46,050 nt of DNA from an uncultured Verrucomicrobia subdivision 3 bacterium. GTDB lineage: Bacteria; Verrucomicrobiota; Verrucomicrobiia; Limisphaerales; UBA11358. The position numbers and the translations under genes are program-made. The notes beneath the pieces were generated by a model. It saw only the letters and a list, made by a program, of their open reading frames with translations. It did no database searches and was not told the DNA's origin. Position 1 is the stretch's first letter, and each line of letters opens with the position of its first letter. The stretch lies in contig CAIRJF010000002.1 in NCBI GenBank assembly GCA_903878805.1, positions 1-46,050 on the forward strand, written 5' to 3'. This document shows positions 1-11,878 of the stretch, one piece after another.

Positions 1-370
1 AACCGTTCGCCGCCGGGCGAAAATGTCCGGCAGCGCGGCGCAAAAGCGCCACGGCTTTCAGTTTGGCAAACGATTTTCACGTTGAAAAATGCCGGTGACA
101 TCAAAACAAACAACTCAAACAGCCTTTTTCAGAGGTCACATTATGATTTTGAAGTCGAGAAAAAGGGCGTCATCAAAAAACTCGAAGCTAAATCACTTTG
201 GGGAACGAATACCAAATTCGCCCGCTTGATTCATAGTTTGACCGATGGCTATCCGACGAGCAGTTGCAAGTTCGCCACACAGGATTTCTTTGCGGTCAGT
301 TTGTTCCTCCGCACCGGCAACATCCAAGACTTTGCGTTTGCACGTTCAGTTCCGAAAGACATCAAGAAGT
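1..370. other. Unassigned left edge
   Basis: No gene is recognised here. The first forward frame is open from the window edge to base 462, but the translation has no motif I know and runs out of frame across the ATPase remnant that follows. It may be rearranged DNA or the tail of something that starts outside the window. Confidence 0.4.
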
Positions 371-840
371 ATGGGCTACGGCGGGAATGGTTCTGGAAAA
401 TCGAACTTTTACTATGCCTTGGAATTTGCACGAAGATTGATCGTCAAATCAAAGGTAAGTGAAGACGATTCTATTGACATTGAGCATTTCCGATTGGATG
501 AAAAATATGAAACGCAACCATCCAAGTTTGCCTTTGAGGTTTTGGTTGGCGATGAAGTGTTCAAATACTCATTTGCAGTATCGCGCAGAAGGGTTTTGAG
601 CGAGTCCTTGGAAATTCTAAAAGGTGAAAAAACCACACTCGTTTATTCGCGTTCTGCAGAAAAAGAAGATGATAAGTGGAATCTTGACTACTTTGAAAAA
701 TTAAACCTTCCGAAAGAGGAAGCGGAATTTGTCAGATTCAAAGCGCGCGACACGTTGCCCAATCAACTTTTTCTCAATGCTGTGCGTGGAAGAAAGATTC
801 CGGTGAAGCAACCATTGAGAAATTGGTTTCATCTCGGAAT
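371..840 (+). pseudogene. Remnant of an AAA-family ATPase (COG1106-like)
   Basis: An open frame begins at an ATG just before a P-loop (GYGGNGSGKSN, bases 374-406). It continues through a stretch resembling the region after the Walker A motif in COG1106-type ATPases, with FRLDEKY, then FAFEVLVGDEVFKYSF, then LPNQLFLNAVRG. The usual N-terminal beta strands before the P-loop are missing from this frame, and no Walker B or H-loop follows. After about base 830 the frame runs into unrelated sequence and a palindromic repeat cluster, so both ends are lost. The base composition is AT-richer than the flavin oxidoreductase gene to the right, which suits an acquired gene. Proteins of this family are often found in defence or toxin-antitoxin settings, but no partner survives here. 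I see a degraded fragment; the family name is from memory of motif spacing. Confidence 0.55.
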
Positions 841-991
841 GACAAGAAATTTGAGAACTGGAATGAAATTAACATTCGGAGAAAAAAACTCGCAATTGGC
901 CGATTTCGTCAACAACAAAGTCGTTTTGTTTGTCATATGCGAGATTTTATCTCTCAAATCTACGCTTCATCTATTTCTGACATTGTTCGCA

Positions 992-1130
992 GCTCCGTCA
1001 GGAGCGAAATCTTTGTAGCCACCCGCGCCACCCCATTCCCCAGCCCCGTCGGGGCGGCATATTCCGCTCCTGACGGAGCTTGAAACCTGGTTTGATTTTG
1101 GATGCTACAACTATGTCGCCCCGCCGGGGC
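992..1130. repeat. Cluster of four short palindromes (REP/BIME-like)
   Basis: Four perfect short palindromes lie in 139 bp: GCTCCGTCAGGAGC (992-1005), GCCCCGTCGGGGC (1043-1055), GCTCCTGACGGAGC (1066-1079) and GCCCCGCCGGGGC (1118-1130). The last is preceded by CTACAACTATG. The same linker, inverted, and a related set of palindromes occur again at 18475-18618, so this is a dispersed family. Apart from this cluster I see nothing in 841-1173. Confidence 0.8.
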
Positions 1131-1173
1131 TGGCACTTGCGCTTTTTTTGTTCCGGCCTATTTTGTCCACGCC

Positions 1174-2256
1174 ATGGACAAAACAATTTCCACTCCGCAC
1201 CTGTTTCAACCGCTCACGCTCCGTTCCGTCACGCTGCGCAATCGCATCGGCGTTTCGCCGATGTGCCAGTATTCCGCCACCGACGGCGTGGCGAACGACT
1301 GGCACTTCGTGCATCTCGGCTCGCGCGCGGTCGGCGGCGCGGGCATTGTCATCGTCGAAGCCACCGGCATCGCGCCCGAAGGCCGCATCACGCCCGGCTG
1401 TATGGGGCTTTGGAACGAAAAACAAATCGAGCCGCTCGCGCGCATCGCGAATTTTGTGAAGGAACGCGGCGCGGTGGCAGGAATACAAATAGCGCACGCG
1501 GGTCGCAAGGCGTCGGCGGCTTTGCCGTGGAATGGCGGGGCGCACTTATCCGCAGCGCAAGGCGGCTGGGAAACGATTGCGCCCAGCGCCATCGCGTTCG
1601 GCGGTGATTTGCCGAAAGTTCCCCGCGCCATGACCGAAGCTGACATCACCCGCGTGCAAAATGATTTTGTCGCGACGGCCAAACGCGCGCTCGCGGCGGG
1701 GTTTAATTTTTTGGAACTGCACGCCGCGCACGGCTATCTGTTCAACGAATTTCTTTCGCCGCTTTCCAATCATCGCACGGACAAATACGGCGGCAGTTTT
1801 GAGAATCGCACGCGCTTGCTGCTCGACACGACGCGCGCCGTGCGCCAAGTCTGGCCGGACAATCTGCCGCTGGCCGTGCGCATCTCGGCGATTGATTGGA
1901 AGGAAGGCGGCTGGCAGATCGAAGACAGCATCGCGCTCGCAAAATTATTGAAGGCCGAAGGCGTGGACTTAATGGATTGCAGTTCCGGCGGCCTCGTGCC
2001 GGACGCGAAAATCACGGTTGTGCCGGGCTATCAGGTTCCGTTCGCTGAAAAAGTGCGACACGGCGCGAACATCGCGACGGCGGCCGTCGGCTTCATCACC
2101 GAAGCGAAGCAGGCGGACGACATCGTGCGCGAAGGCAAAGCGGATGTGGTTTTGCTCGCGCGCGAATTTTTGCGCGATGCGTATTGGCCGGCGCACGCCG
2201 CACGGACGCTCGGCCACAAATTGACGCCGCCAAATCAATACGCGCGCGCTTGGTGA
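1174..2256 (+). CDS. Old-yellow-enzyme NADH:flavin oxidoreductase (YqjM-like)
   Basis: This 360-residue FMN-dependent ene-reductase of the OYE family belongs to the class typified by Bacillus YqjM. Such enzymes reduce activated C=C bonds with NAD(P)H in the cytosol; the natural substrate is unknown. The YqjM-type active-site Cys and Tyr are visible in SPMCQYS (Cys31, Tyr33), and the substrate-binding His pair in ELHAAHGYLF (His183, His186). They are followed by the family signature NEFLSPLSNHRTDKYGGS and by FMN phosphate-binding residues near ADVVLLAREFLRD. Length is normal for the single-domain class, with no FeS extension. I chose the ATG at 1174 because the OYE domain begins about ten residues later; an upstream in-frame ATG at 1102 would add residues encoded by the palindromic repeat. 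It is monocistronic, convergent with the next gene. Confidence 0.93.
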   Translation: MDKTISTPHLFQPLTLRSVTLRNRIGVSPMCQYSATDGVANDWHFVHLGSRAVGGAGIVIVEATGIAPEGRITPGCMGLWNEKQIEPLARIANFVKERGAVAGIQIAHAGRKASAALPWNGGAHLSAAQGGWETIAPSAIAFGGDLPKVPRAMTEADITRVQNDFVATAKRALAAGFNFLELHAAHGYLFNEFLSPLSNHRTDKYGGSFENRTRLLLDTTRAVRQVWPDNLPLAVRISAIDWKEGGWQIEDSIALAKLLKAEGVDLMDCSSGGLVPDAKITVVPGYQVPFAEKVRHGANIATAAVGFITEAKQADDIVREGKADVVLLAREFLRDAYWPAHAARTLGHKLTPPNQYARAW

Positions 2257-2265
2257 GCCGGGGCG

Positions 2266-2706
2266 TCAGCGGATCTCGTCTAGCGCGGCGGCAATGGCGG
2301 CCTGAATTTTACGCGGGCCGTCGCCGCCGAGTTTGCGATCCACTTCTTCCAAGCGACGGATGAGGTCGAGAACTTCCTTGCGGGAATACGGACCGCCGGC
2401 GGCAGCGCAAAAATGCGTGCGGCAGCCGAACGGCCGGTCAGCGTAAATCAGGCACTTGCCGGTCTCCCGCTGGAGCAACGGACAATCTCCGGCGGCGGAT
2501 GCGGGAAGTTCTTTTCGACCGGTGGCGCGAAAACCTTTGGCGGCGACGAGCGCCTCGCCCTGGGTCAGTTGCGGCGTGAGGCCGGTGAATTGAAACTGAC
2601 AGCACTCCGTGCGCGCCACGCAATTGCGCACGACCGGTCGCTTTGCCAGTTCTGAATACACCGCTCGGACTTCACCGAGGGCATGCTGCAATTCTTCCCG
2701 CCGCAT
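2266..2706 (-). CDS. YkgJ-family cysteine-cluster protein
   Basis: This small protein of 146 residues matches the YkgJ/UPF0153 (putative zinc- or iron-chelating) pattern. Seven cysteines are seen at about positions 29, 35, 36, 75, 85, 95 and 100. They include the conserved block CPLLQRETGKCLIYADRPFGC followed by FC. Members bind a metal, and the biochemical role is not settled. The N-terminal third is helical and charged and the C-terminus ends in a short helix. The ATG at 2706 is the only reasonable start. The gene is tail-to-tail with the flavin oxidoreductase and lies downstream of mqnC on the same strand with a 64-bp gap, so co-transcription is possible but not shown. Confidence 0.8.
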   Translation of the reverse strand: MRREELQHALGEVRAVYSELAKRPVVRNCVARTECCQFQFTGLTPQLTQGEALVAAKGFRATGRKELPASAAGDCPLLQRETGKCLIYADRPFGCRTHFCAAAGGPYSRKEVLDLIRRLEEVDRKLGGDGPRKIQAAIAAALDEIR

Positions 2707-2770
2707 AAAACGAAAATAGTCAGCCGGTAGATGCCAAAATTCATTTCCTGAATTCAGCGGGAAAATAATT

Positions 2771-3898
2771 TCAATTCACCAGCCGATACCAGTTGTCGCG
2801 TTGATGTGGTTCGTAGCCGAGGTCGCTGATGAGCCGGTGCATGTCCGGCACGGTCATGTGAAAAGTAGTGCCCGCCTGTGAGACGACATTTTCCTCGATC
2901 ATGATGCTGCCCAAATCATTCGCGCCATATTTCAAGGCGACCTGGCCGATCTCCAAACCTTGCGTGACCCAGGAACTTTGGATGTTCGTGAAGTTGTCCA
3001 AATAAATCCGCGCCAGCGCCTGCATCCGCAAATATTCATGCGCGCCCACCGTCGGCGCGCGCAATTTCGTGTGCTCCGCCTGAAAAGTCCACGCGATGAA
3101 CGCGGTGAATTGTCCCATCTGCTCGTTGCCGCTTTGCGCTTTGCGGCTCAATGAAATTTCCTGCTGCGCGCGCAGACGCTCCAAATGTTCGATACGCTCC
3201 ACCACCGTCTCGACGTGACCGAACATCATCGTCGCGCTCGAATACAAACCGAGGCGATGCGCCACGTCCATGACTTCGAGCCAATCGTTGCTCATCGCCT
3301 TGAGCGGCGCGATGCGCTGCCGCACGCGGTCCACAAGGATTTCCCCGCCGCCGCCGGGAATTGAGCCCAGCCCCGCCGCCTTAAAATCGCCGATGATTTT
3401 TTCCAGCGGTTCATTGAACATTTCGCGGAAATGCACAAACTCACTTGGACTGAAGCCGTGAATGTTGAAACCAGGAAATTTATTTTTGACGTGCGACAAA
3501 ATGTCGAGATACCACTGCTTTGTGAGCTTGGGATGATGTCCGCCTTGCATCAACATCTGCGTGCCGCCGAGCGCGATGGTCTCCTCGATTTTTTTATCCA
3601 TCTCGTCGAACGTGATGACGTAGGAATCGTCGTCCTTCTCCGTGCGATAAAACGCACAGAACTTGCAATACACATTGCAGACATTGGTGTAATTGACGTT
3701 GCGATCTACGTTGTAAGTGACAATTTCGTTGCCGCGTCCGTTGAAATCCTTTGCCTTCACGAGCTGGCGGCGGCGGTCAGCCAGCGTGCCGAGTTCTTCC
3801 AGCGGTAAGGTATAAAGCCGCAACGCTTCGGCGGCATTGATGCGCGCGCCGTCCCAAACTTTTTGTAGCAACTCGTCGAGTGATGCGTCGTAAATCAC
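2771..3898 (-). CDS. mqnC: Cyclic dehypoxanthinyl futalosine synthase
   Basis: This radical-SAM enzyme of the futalosine menaquinone pathway converts dehypoxanthine futalosine to its cyclic form. The protein has 375 residues, the normal length. The 4Fe-4S motif CNVYCKFC (CxxxCxxC) is at Cys74, Cys78 and Cys81. GGTQMLMQGGHHP and GLGSIPGGGGEILVDRVR are typical of MqnC; MqnE normally has a different sequence after the cluster. The start codon is GTG (complement of 3896-3898) with only weak Shine-Dalgarno character. The last 224 bp are duplicated in inverted orientation at 25164-25387 with about 93% identity (see that entry). A menaquinone methyltransferase and a polyprenyl synthase occur elsewhere in the window; no other mqn gene is present. 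Confidence 0.93.
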   Translation of the reverse strand: MIYDASLDELLQKVWDGARINAAEALRLYTLPLEELGTLADRRRQLVKAKDFNGRGNEIVTYNVDRNVNYTNVCNVYCKFCAFYRTEKDDDSYVITFDEMDKKIEETIALGGTQMLMQGGHHPKLTKQWYLDILSHVKNKFPGFNIHGFSPSEFVHFREMFNEPLEKIIGDFKAAGLGSIPGGGGEILVDRVRQRIAPLKAMSNDWLEVMDVAHRLGLYSSATMMFGHVETVVERIEHLERLRAQQEISLSRKAQSGNEQMGQFTAFIAWTFQAEHTKLRAPTVGAHEYLRMQALARIYLDNFTNIQSSWVTQGLEIGQVALKYGANDLGSIMIEENVVSQAGTTFHMTVPDMHRLISDLGYEPHQRDNWYRLVN

Positions 3899-3945
3899 GG
3901 TGGCAAATTAACAGGTTAAAGCGCGCGAATCAAATGGCAGATGGC

Positions 3946-4488
3946 TCACCTCGCCCGGCGAAATTTTTCCGTCGGTAATTTGCCCAGCGCCTCGCTCGCG
4001 GCGCGGACGATTTCCGTTTTGCCCAGCGCCTGCGCCGCGCGGGCGCGATGCAATTGCGCCTCGGCCATCTGCGGGTCGAGCGCGAGCGCGCGTTCTGCGC
4101 AGTCGAGCGCCTGCGCGTGCCGACCAAGCTGGCCGTTCATGCTCGCGAGATTCGCCCAGCCAAGCGGATTGGCGGGATCAATGCGCAACGCCTGGACCAG
4201 ACATTGCGCCGCCTCGGCCGGCCGCTGCATCGCGCCAAACAGCAACGCCGCCAAGTTGTTCCAAGCCTTGAAATCGTTCGCGTCCAGCTTCAGCGCATGG
4301 CGGTAACTGGTTTCCGCATCAATCAATCTGCCGAGCGCCGCCTGCGCGGCGCCCAAATAAAACCACGCCTTCGCGTCCGCCGGATTTTCCGCCGCCCACG
4401 CTTCCGCAAACGCCAGCGCTTCCCGCCACAAGTTTTTTGCGCACAACGCGCGGACGTGCGCGATTTTTTCTTCCAAGGTCAAAGCCAT
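3946..4488 (-). CDS. Tetratricopeptide-repeat protein
   Basis: A 180-residue protein made almost entirely of TPR helices. At least four repeats can be read, marked by AWFYLGAAQAALGR, AWNNLAALLFGAMQRPAEA, GWANLASMNGQLGRHAQAL and AEAQLHRARAAQALG, each followed by an A-x-x-x-DP-type turn. There is no signal peptide or membrane segment, so a soluble scaffold is likely; the partner is unknown. The ATG at 4488 starts MALTLEEK; an upstream in-frame ATG would overlap the region in front of the divergent DUF721 gene and gives no domain sequence. It lies upstream of mqnC on the same strand with a 47-bp gap. Confidence 0.82.
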   Translation of the reverse strand: MALTLEEKIAHVRALCAKNLWREALAFAEAWAAENPADAKAWFYLGAAQAALGRLIDAETSYRHALKLDANDFKAWNNLAALLFGAMQRPAEAAQCLVQALRIDPANPLGWANLASMNGQLGRHAQALDCAERALALDPQMAEAQLHRARAAQALGKTEIVRAASEALGKLPTEKFRRAR

Positions 4489-4581
4489 GGCGTGATTCTT
4501 CCAACTCCGCGCGCCCAACACAATTCTTGTTAGAAAAATTCCGTGTTCATCGTGGGCGCGTGTGGTTAATTTGTCTCGCCG

Positions 4582-4962
4582 ATGCCGCCGAAACCAAAAT
4601 TTTCCACCCGCGACCGCGTGCTCTCGCAATGGCGCGGCGTGGATTACGCGCCGCTCGAAATCGCGCGCAGCACTCCCGCGCGGCTGCCCAGCGACGTGCT
4701 GCCCGCGCTCATGAAAGAGTTGCGACTCGATTCGCGGCAGGCCGAAGCCGAAGTCGTCAAAGTCTGGAACTCACTGATTGATCCTGTGGTCACCGCGCAC
4801 GCGCAGCCAGCGAACCTACACAAAGGAACTTTGTTTGTGAACGTGGACAGCAGCGTGTGGCTCACAGAAATCGTTCGTTACCGCCGCAAAGAAATTCTCG
4901 AGCGGCTCCAACACAGTTTCGGCAAATCCGTTATCCAGAAAATCTCCTTCCGCATCGGCTGA
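4582..4962 (+). CDS. DciA-like DUF721 protein
   Basis: The 126-residue protein carries a DUF721 domain in its C-terminal two thirds: VKVWNSLIDPVVTAHAQP, then GTLFVNVDSSVWLTEIVRY, then a final strand ending KISFRIG. DUF721 proteins include DciA, the ancestral bacterial loader of the replicative helicase in genomes without DnaC/DnaI. That role is inferred from the family. The N-terminal 30 residues are basic and probably flexible. It is divergent from the TPR gene, with the two start codons 93 bp apart, and converges on sixA. In several bacteria DUF721 genes sit near recF or gyrB; here the replication genes dnaN and recA are elsewhere in the window. Confidence 0.75.
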   Translation: MPPKPKFSTRDRVLSQWRGVDYAPLEIARSTPARLPSDVLPALMKELRLDSRQAEAEVVKVWNSLIDPVVTAHAQPANLHKGTLFVNVDSSVWLTEIVRYRRKEILERLQHSFGKSVIQKISFRIG

Positions 4963-4968
4963 AATCCG

Positions 4969-5472
4969 CTAGCGCATGGATTTCATCTGCGCGGGCGTGA
5001 GCAGCCATGCGAGCGTTGCGCATTTTCCGGCGCGGAGATTTTCAATCTCCAGTTTCGCCAGCCCGGCCTTTTTCAACGCGAAACCGGCGCCGACTTTGCC
5101 GGTCACCTGCAGCGAAATCAAATCACCCAAATCCGGTTCGTGGCCGACGAGCAAAATGTTTTCCGGAAATTTTTTCAGTCCGAGAATTCTGGAAACGAGT
5201 TTCTTGAGGTCGCCGCCGGGCTTCAATTCATCAACAAATACAAGTTGTTCCCGTAATTTCAAATCCGCCGCCACGATTTCCGCCGTCTGCCGCGCGCGCA
5301 CGAACGGGCTTGAAAAAATTACATCGAAGCGCAGTTCCATGACGCGCATAGCGGCAGTAATTTTGCTTAATTGTCTTTTGCCTTTCGGAGTGAGCGGACG
5401 CAGATGGTCGCTGGCAAAATGAAATTCCTCGCGTTCCACCGCGAGTCCGTGACGCAGGAGAAAAAGGTTCAT
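4969..5472 (-). CDS. sixA: SixA-like phosphohistidine phosphatase
   Basis: A 167-residue histidine-phosphatase-superfamily protein. The catalytic RHG motif is at the very N-terminus (MNLFLLRHG, His8), the second conserved Arg is in SSPFVRARQTAEI, and the second catalytic His is in LLVGHEP (His111). Short length and lack of inserts fit SixA, which removes phosphate from the HPt domain of ArcB in E. coli; here the substrate is unknown. The ATG at 5472 is chosen because RHG normally lies 7-9 residues from the N-terminus. It ends 6 bp from the stop of the convergent DUF721 gene and is divergent from ppx. Confidence 0.85.
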   Translation of the reverse strand: MNLFLLRHGLAVEREEFHFASDHLRPLTPKGKRQLSKITAAMRVMELRFDVIFSSPFVRARQTAEIVAADLKLREQLVFVDELKPGGDLKKLVSRILGLKKFPENILLVGHEPDLGDLISLQVTGKVGAGFALKKAGLAKLEIENLRAGKCATLAWLLTPAQMKSMR

Positions 5473-5557
5473 GCCGGAACATACACCGCGCCACACCATT
5501 CGCAAATGTCCGTGAAATGTCACAATTTACTTTTTGGTTTAGGCGCCAAAGTTTTTT

Positions 5558-6505
5558 ATGCTGACCGCGATGCAAACCGCGCGCCGCGCCGTCATTGACG
5601 TTGGCACCAACTCGGTCAAGCTGCTCATCGCCGATGTGGCGGGGGTGGACGTGCGTCCTGTCCACGAGGAAAGCCGCCAGACGCGGCTCGGCAAAGGCTT
5701 CTACGAAACACACCGGCTGCAGCCCGAACCCATCGCTCGCACCGCCGAAGCAGTCTGGGAATTTTTTGAAACCGCGCGTGAACGCAGCGCTACGTCCATC
5801 CGCGTCATCGCCACCAGCGCCGCGCGCGACGCGATGAATCCACGCGATTTGACGAATGCCATCGAGAAGGCTTCCGGCCTGAAAACAGAAATCATCACCG
5901 GCGCGCGCGAAGCGGACTGGGCTTTTCAAGGCGTGGCCACCGACGCGGAACTGGCGCAACATCCGTTGTTGCTGCTTGATGTCGGGGGCGGTAGCACAGA
6001 ATTTATCTTGGGTCACGGCAAAGAAAAAAGTTTTGCGCACAGCTTTCCGCTCGGCACGGTTCGCTTGATGGAAAAATTTCCGCACAGTGATCCCCCCACG
6101 CGCGCAGAATTCACGAATTGCCGCGAATGGCTGAAAGATTTTCTCCATCACGAAGTGCGTCCGCAGCTCGAGCCGGCGTTGAAAAACCTCGCGCGTGAAA
6201 GCTGGCTGGTCGGCACCGGCGGCACGACGAGCATTCTCGCGCGTCTGGAAAAAAAGCTCGATCGTTTCGACCGCGAAAAAATTGAGCGAACAGTTTTGAC
6301 GTTGGAACAAGTCAAGGCGCATCGGAAAAATTTATGGAAATTGCCGCTGGCGGAACGCAAGGAAGTTCCCGGCCTGCCGAAATTGCGCGCGGATGTGATT
6401 CTCACCGGCGTATTGATTTATGAGGCGGTGATGGAGGAATTCGGCTTCAAGGAAGTGCACATCAGCACGCGCGGCTTGCGTTTCGCCGCCGTGATGAATG
6501 AATAA
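5558..6505 (+). CDS. ppx: Ppx/GppA-family phosphatase
   Basis: A 315-residue member of the exopolyphosphatase/guanosine pentaphosphatase family (ASKHA fold). Visible motifs are the phosphate-1 loop AVIDVGTNSVKLLIAD near the N-terminus, the ATSAARDA block, the phosphate-2 loop LLLDVGGGSTEFIL, and GTGGTTS in the adenosine region. Its length matches the short, single-module form, so it lacks the C-terminal HD-like part of E. coli Ppx. Polyphosphate hydrolysis or (p)ppGpp turnover is expected in the cytosol; which one cannot be told. ATG at 5558 or at 5570 are both possible. A stem-loop follows the stop codon. Confidence 0.87.
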   Translation: MLTAMQTARRAVIDVGTNSVKLLIADVAGVDVRPVHEESRQTRLGKGFYETHRLQPEPIARTAEAVWEFFETARERSATSIRVIATSAARDAMNPRDLTNAIEKASGLKTEIITGAREADWAFQGVATDAELAQHPLLLLDVGGGSTEFILGHGKEKSFAHSFPLGTVRLMEKFPHSDPPTRAEFTNCREWLKDFLHHEVRPQLEPALKNLARESWLVGTGGTTSILARLEKKLDRFDREKIERTVLTLEQVKAHRKNLWKLPLAERKEVPGLPKLRADVILTGVLIYEAVMEEFGFKEVHISTRGLRFAAVMNE

Positions 6506-6554
6506 GGAAAGCAGGTATTCAGAAAACGATTTTTGTTCCTGCCTTCCTGCTTTC
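6506..6554 (+). terminator. Stem-loop behind ppx
   Basis: Arms GAAAGCAGG (6507-6515) and CCTGCTTTC (6546-6554) pair perfectly and enclose a 30-nt loop with its own weak pairing. There is no long T-run after it, only TTATTT, so a terminator is likely but not certain. Confidence 0.45.
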
Positions 6555-6570
6555 ATTATTTAATCTGGTT

Positions 6571-10509
<3,939 letters not shown>

Positions 10510-10591
10510 GAATACCTCGTCTATCCGCCTGTTTTTAAGCGATTGCGCCCCGCAGCGAAAGAGAAACTCCGCTAACGGGCAATATTCAAGA

Positions 10592-10945
10592 TGGTGGAGG
10601 CGGCGGGAATTGAACCCGCGTCCCAAGTCAACCTGCCAGCCGCGACTACATGCTTATCCCAGGTAATTTTTTCTGCTATGCGATGGCGCCTGAGCTCGAG
10701 TCGCACTGCCTAGTCCGCATGATAAGATCTCGGCTGACAACGCGCGGTCTCCGCCGTCAACCATGCCTGCTGTTTCGTTCGTTCACCGTAGCAGGTGTCC
10801 AGTGACAAACGTCGTGGCACTTAGGCCGCGAGGGCTAGTTCTTCGTTAGCTTTTTGGTTTTGATGCGAATGATTAACGAGGCCAACGCATCTTCCTCGGC
10901 ATGCCGCCTCTGGCGTGTTCACATGGTCGAAACCAGTGCGCCCCC
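10592..10945 (-). ncRNA. ssrA: tmRNA (transfer-messenger RNA)
   Basis: The reverse strand starts GGGGGCGCACTGGTTTCGACC and ends with a tRNA-like T-arm (GGTTCAATTCCCGCC) and CCTCCACCA. The 5' GGGGGC pairs with 3' GCCTCC with one G-U, giving the alanine-type acceptor stem. The tag reading frame is the complement of 10821-10850, GCT AAC GAA GAA CTA GCC CTC GCG GCC TAA, which encodes ANEELALAA. This rescues stalled ribosomes and tags products for ClpXP-type proteolysis; its protein partner smpB is at 43535-43990. One-piece tmRNA of 354 nt, CCA encoded. Confidence 0.95.
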
Positions 10946-10962
10946 ATCAATCCGGCAGATCA

Positions 10963-10991
10963 ATCATCCTTCAACTGGCCGCGCGGGTCAA
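10963..10991 (-). promoter_or_regulatory. Candidate sigma-70 promoter of tmRNA
   Basis: On the reverse strand TTGACC (10991-10986) and GATGAT (10968-10963) are separated by 17 bp and lie about 17 bp before the mature 5' end. The -35 element is good and the -10 is weak. Confidence 0.35.
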
Positions 10992-11083
10992 GTGAATGTC
11001 ATGGCTACAGAAGTTTATGGAGCTAATAAATTCGGAGGAAAACTGGATTAACTAGCGACGAAGTTTCCTATAACCATCAGGTT

Positions 11084-11157
11084 TGGTTGTCCGACATGGA
11101 TTCGAACCATGACTAAAGCCTCCAAAGAGCTCTGTGCTACCATTACACCATCGGACA
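11084..11157 (-). tRNA. tRNA-Gln (anticodon TTG)
   Basis: The reverse strand folds as a 74-nt tRNA: acceptor TGTCCGA/TCGGACA, D-arm with TAATGGTAG, anticodon loop CTTTGGA (TTG), T-arm ATGGTTCGAATCCAT and an encoded CCA. It lies between tmRNA and the membrane-protein gene; no recognisable integrase is beside it. Confidence 0.95.
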
Positions 11158-11231
11158 GGGGCGGGGAAAACTGACGCCCTAACTTACCAAGCGTGATTGG
11201 GCCGCACAAGTGAAGAAACCGGCAGCGCCTC

Positions 11232-11309
11232 AATTCGGAGGGACGCGCTCTGCGAGTCCCACAAAAATCAAAGACCCGCGCGGACTCGTGGAACTCCTCC
11301 CTCCAAATT
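11232..11309. repeat. Long imperfect palindrome ending in a stop codon
   Basis: Arms at 11232-11259 and 11282-11309 are inverted copies with 22 of 28 matching positions (outer part AATT-GGAGGGA, inner part CGAGTCC). The right arm finishes on the last base of the stop codon of the membrane-protein gene, so the RNA hairpin would form directly behind that reading frame and may act as its terminator or 3' protector. Confidence 0.7.
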
Positions 11310-11878
11310 CACCGCACATTTTTCTGCGGCCACCAGCACGCCACCACCATCAACGCGCAGATCACCGTGAATGCCGCCGGCACCAGCCGTTCCTCCACCG
11401 TCATCGCCGTGCCGCCAAAAAAGGCGAGCAGATTGGCCAGCGTAAAACCCGCCCACACTTTGCCCGCGCCCGACTGCGGCGCGCGCAACATCTCCACGAA
11501 GCCCGGCACGCCCGCGATGACCACCGCCGTCGTCACCGCGATGGTGGCGTTGCGCGGGCCGCTGAATTTCCAGACGGCCAGACTCACCAAAACCATCAGC
11601 GCAATGGCCGTTTCAAATTTTCCCCAAGACCAACAACCCTTGGCCAGCAACACCGCCGCCAGCGCGATGCCGCCCACCGCAAAACCGAGCGACAGGAAAT
11701 AATTTCCGTGCTGCTGCCAGAGCGTCACCGTCAAAATCGTGTCCAGCACTGCCCACAATCCCCACGTCGCAAAGCTTTGCCCCGCGCCGCGCGACCGGAT
11801 GATCTCCAAAATCATAGGCAGATACATGACCAAGGCCAGCCCGCCGCCCGCGAGCTTGAGGATTTCGTGAACATTCAT
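11309..11878 (-). CDS. Hypothetical integral membrane protein
   Basis: A 189-residue protein with about six hydrophobic segments (for example LGFAVGGIALAAVLLAKG, FETAIALMVLVSLAVW, TIAVTTAVVIAGVP). The N-terminal part MYLPMILEIIRSRGAGQSFATWGLWAVLDTI has the feel of a PQ-loop (SWEET-like) hairpin, but only one such unit is visible, so no function is given. The ATG at 11878 overlaps the dinG stop codon as ATGA, so translation is probably coupled to dinG. A palindromic repeat ends in its stop codon. Confidence 0.7.
   Translation of the reverse strand: MNVHEILKLAGGGLALVMYLPMILEIIRSRGAGQSFATWGLWAVLDTILTVTLWQQHGNYFLSLGFAVGGIALAAVLLAKGCWSWGKFETAIALMVLVSLAVWKFSGPRNATIAVTTAVVIAGVPGFVEMLRAPQSGAGKVWAGFTLANLLAFFGGTAMTVEERLVPAAFTVICALMVVACWWPQKNVR

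Noticed and set aside
1102-1173. Earlier start for the flavin oxidoreductase
   Set aside because: The extra residues are encoded by the palindromic repeat and the OYE domain begins right after the ATG at 1174.
5231-6322. Reverse open frame of 363 codons
   Set aside because: It is antisense to ppx and overlaps sixA; the real genes have catalytic motifs and this one has none.
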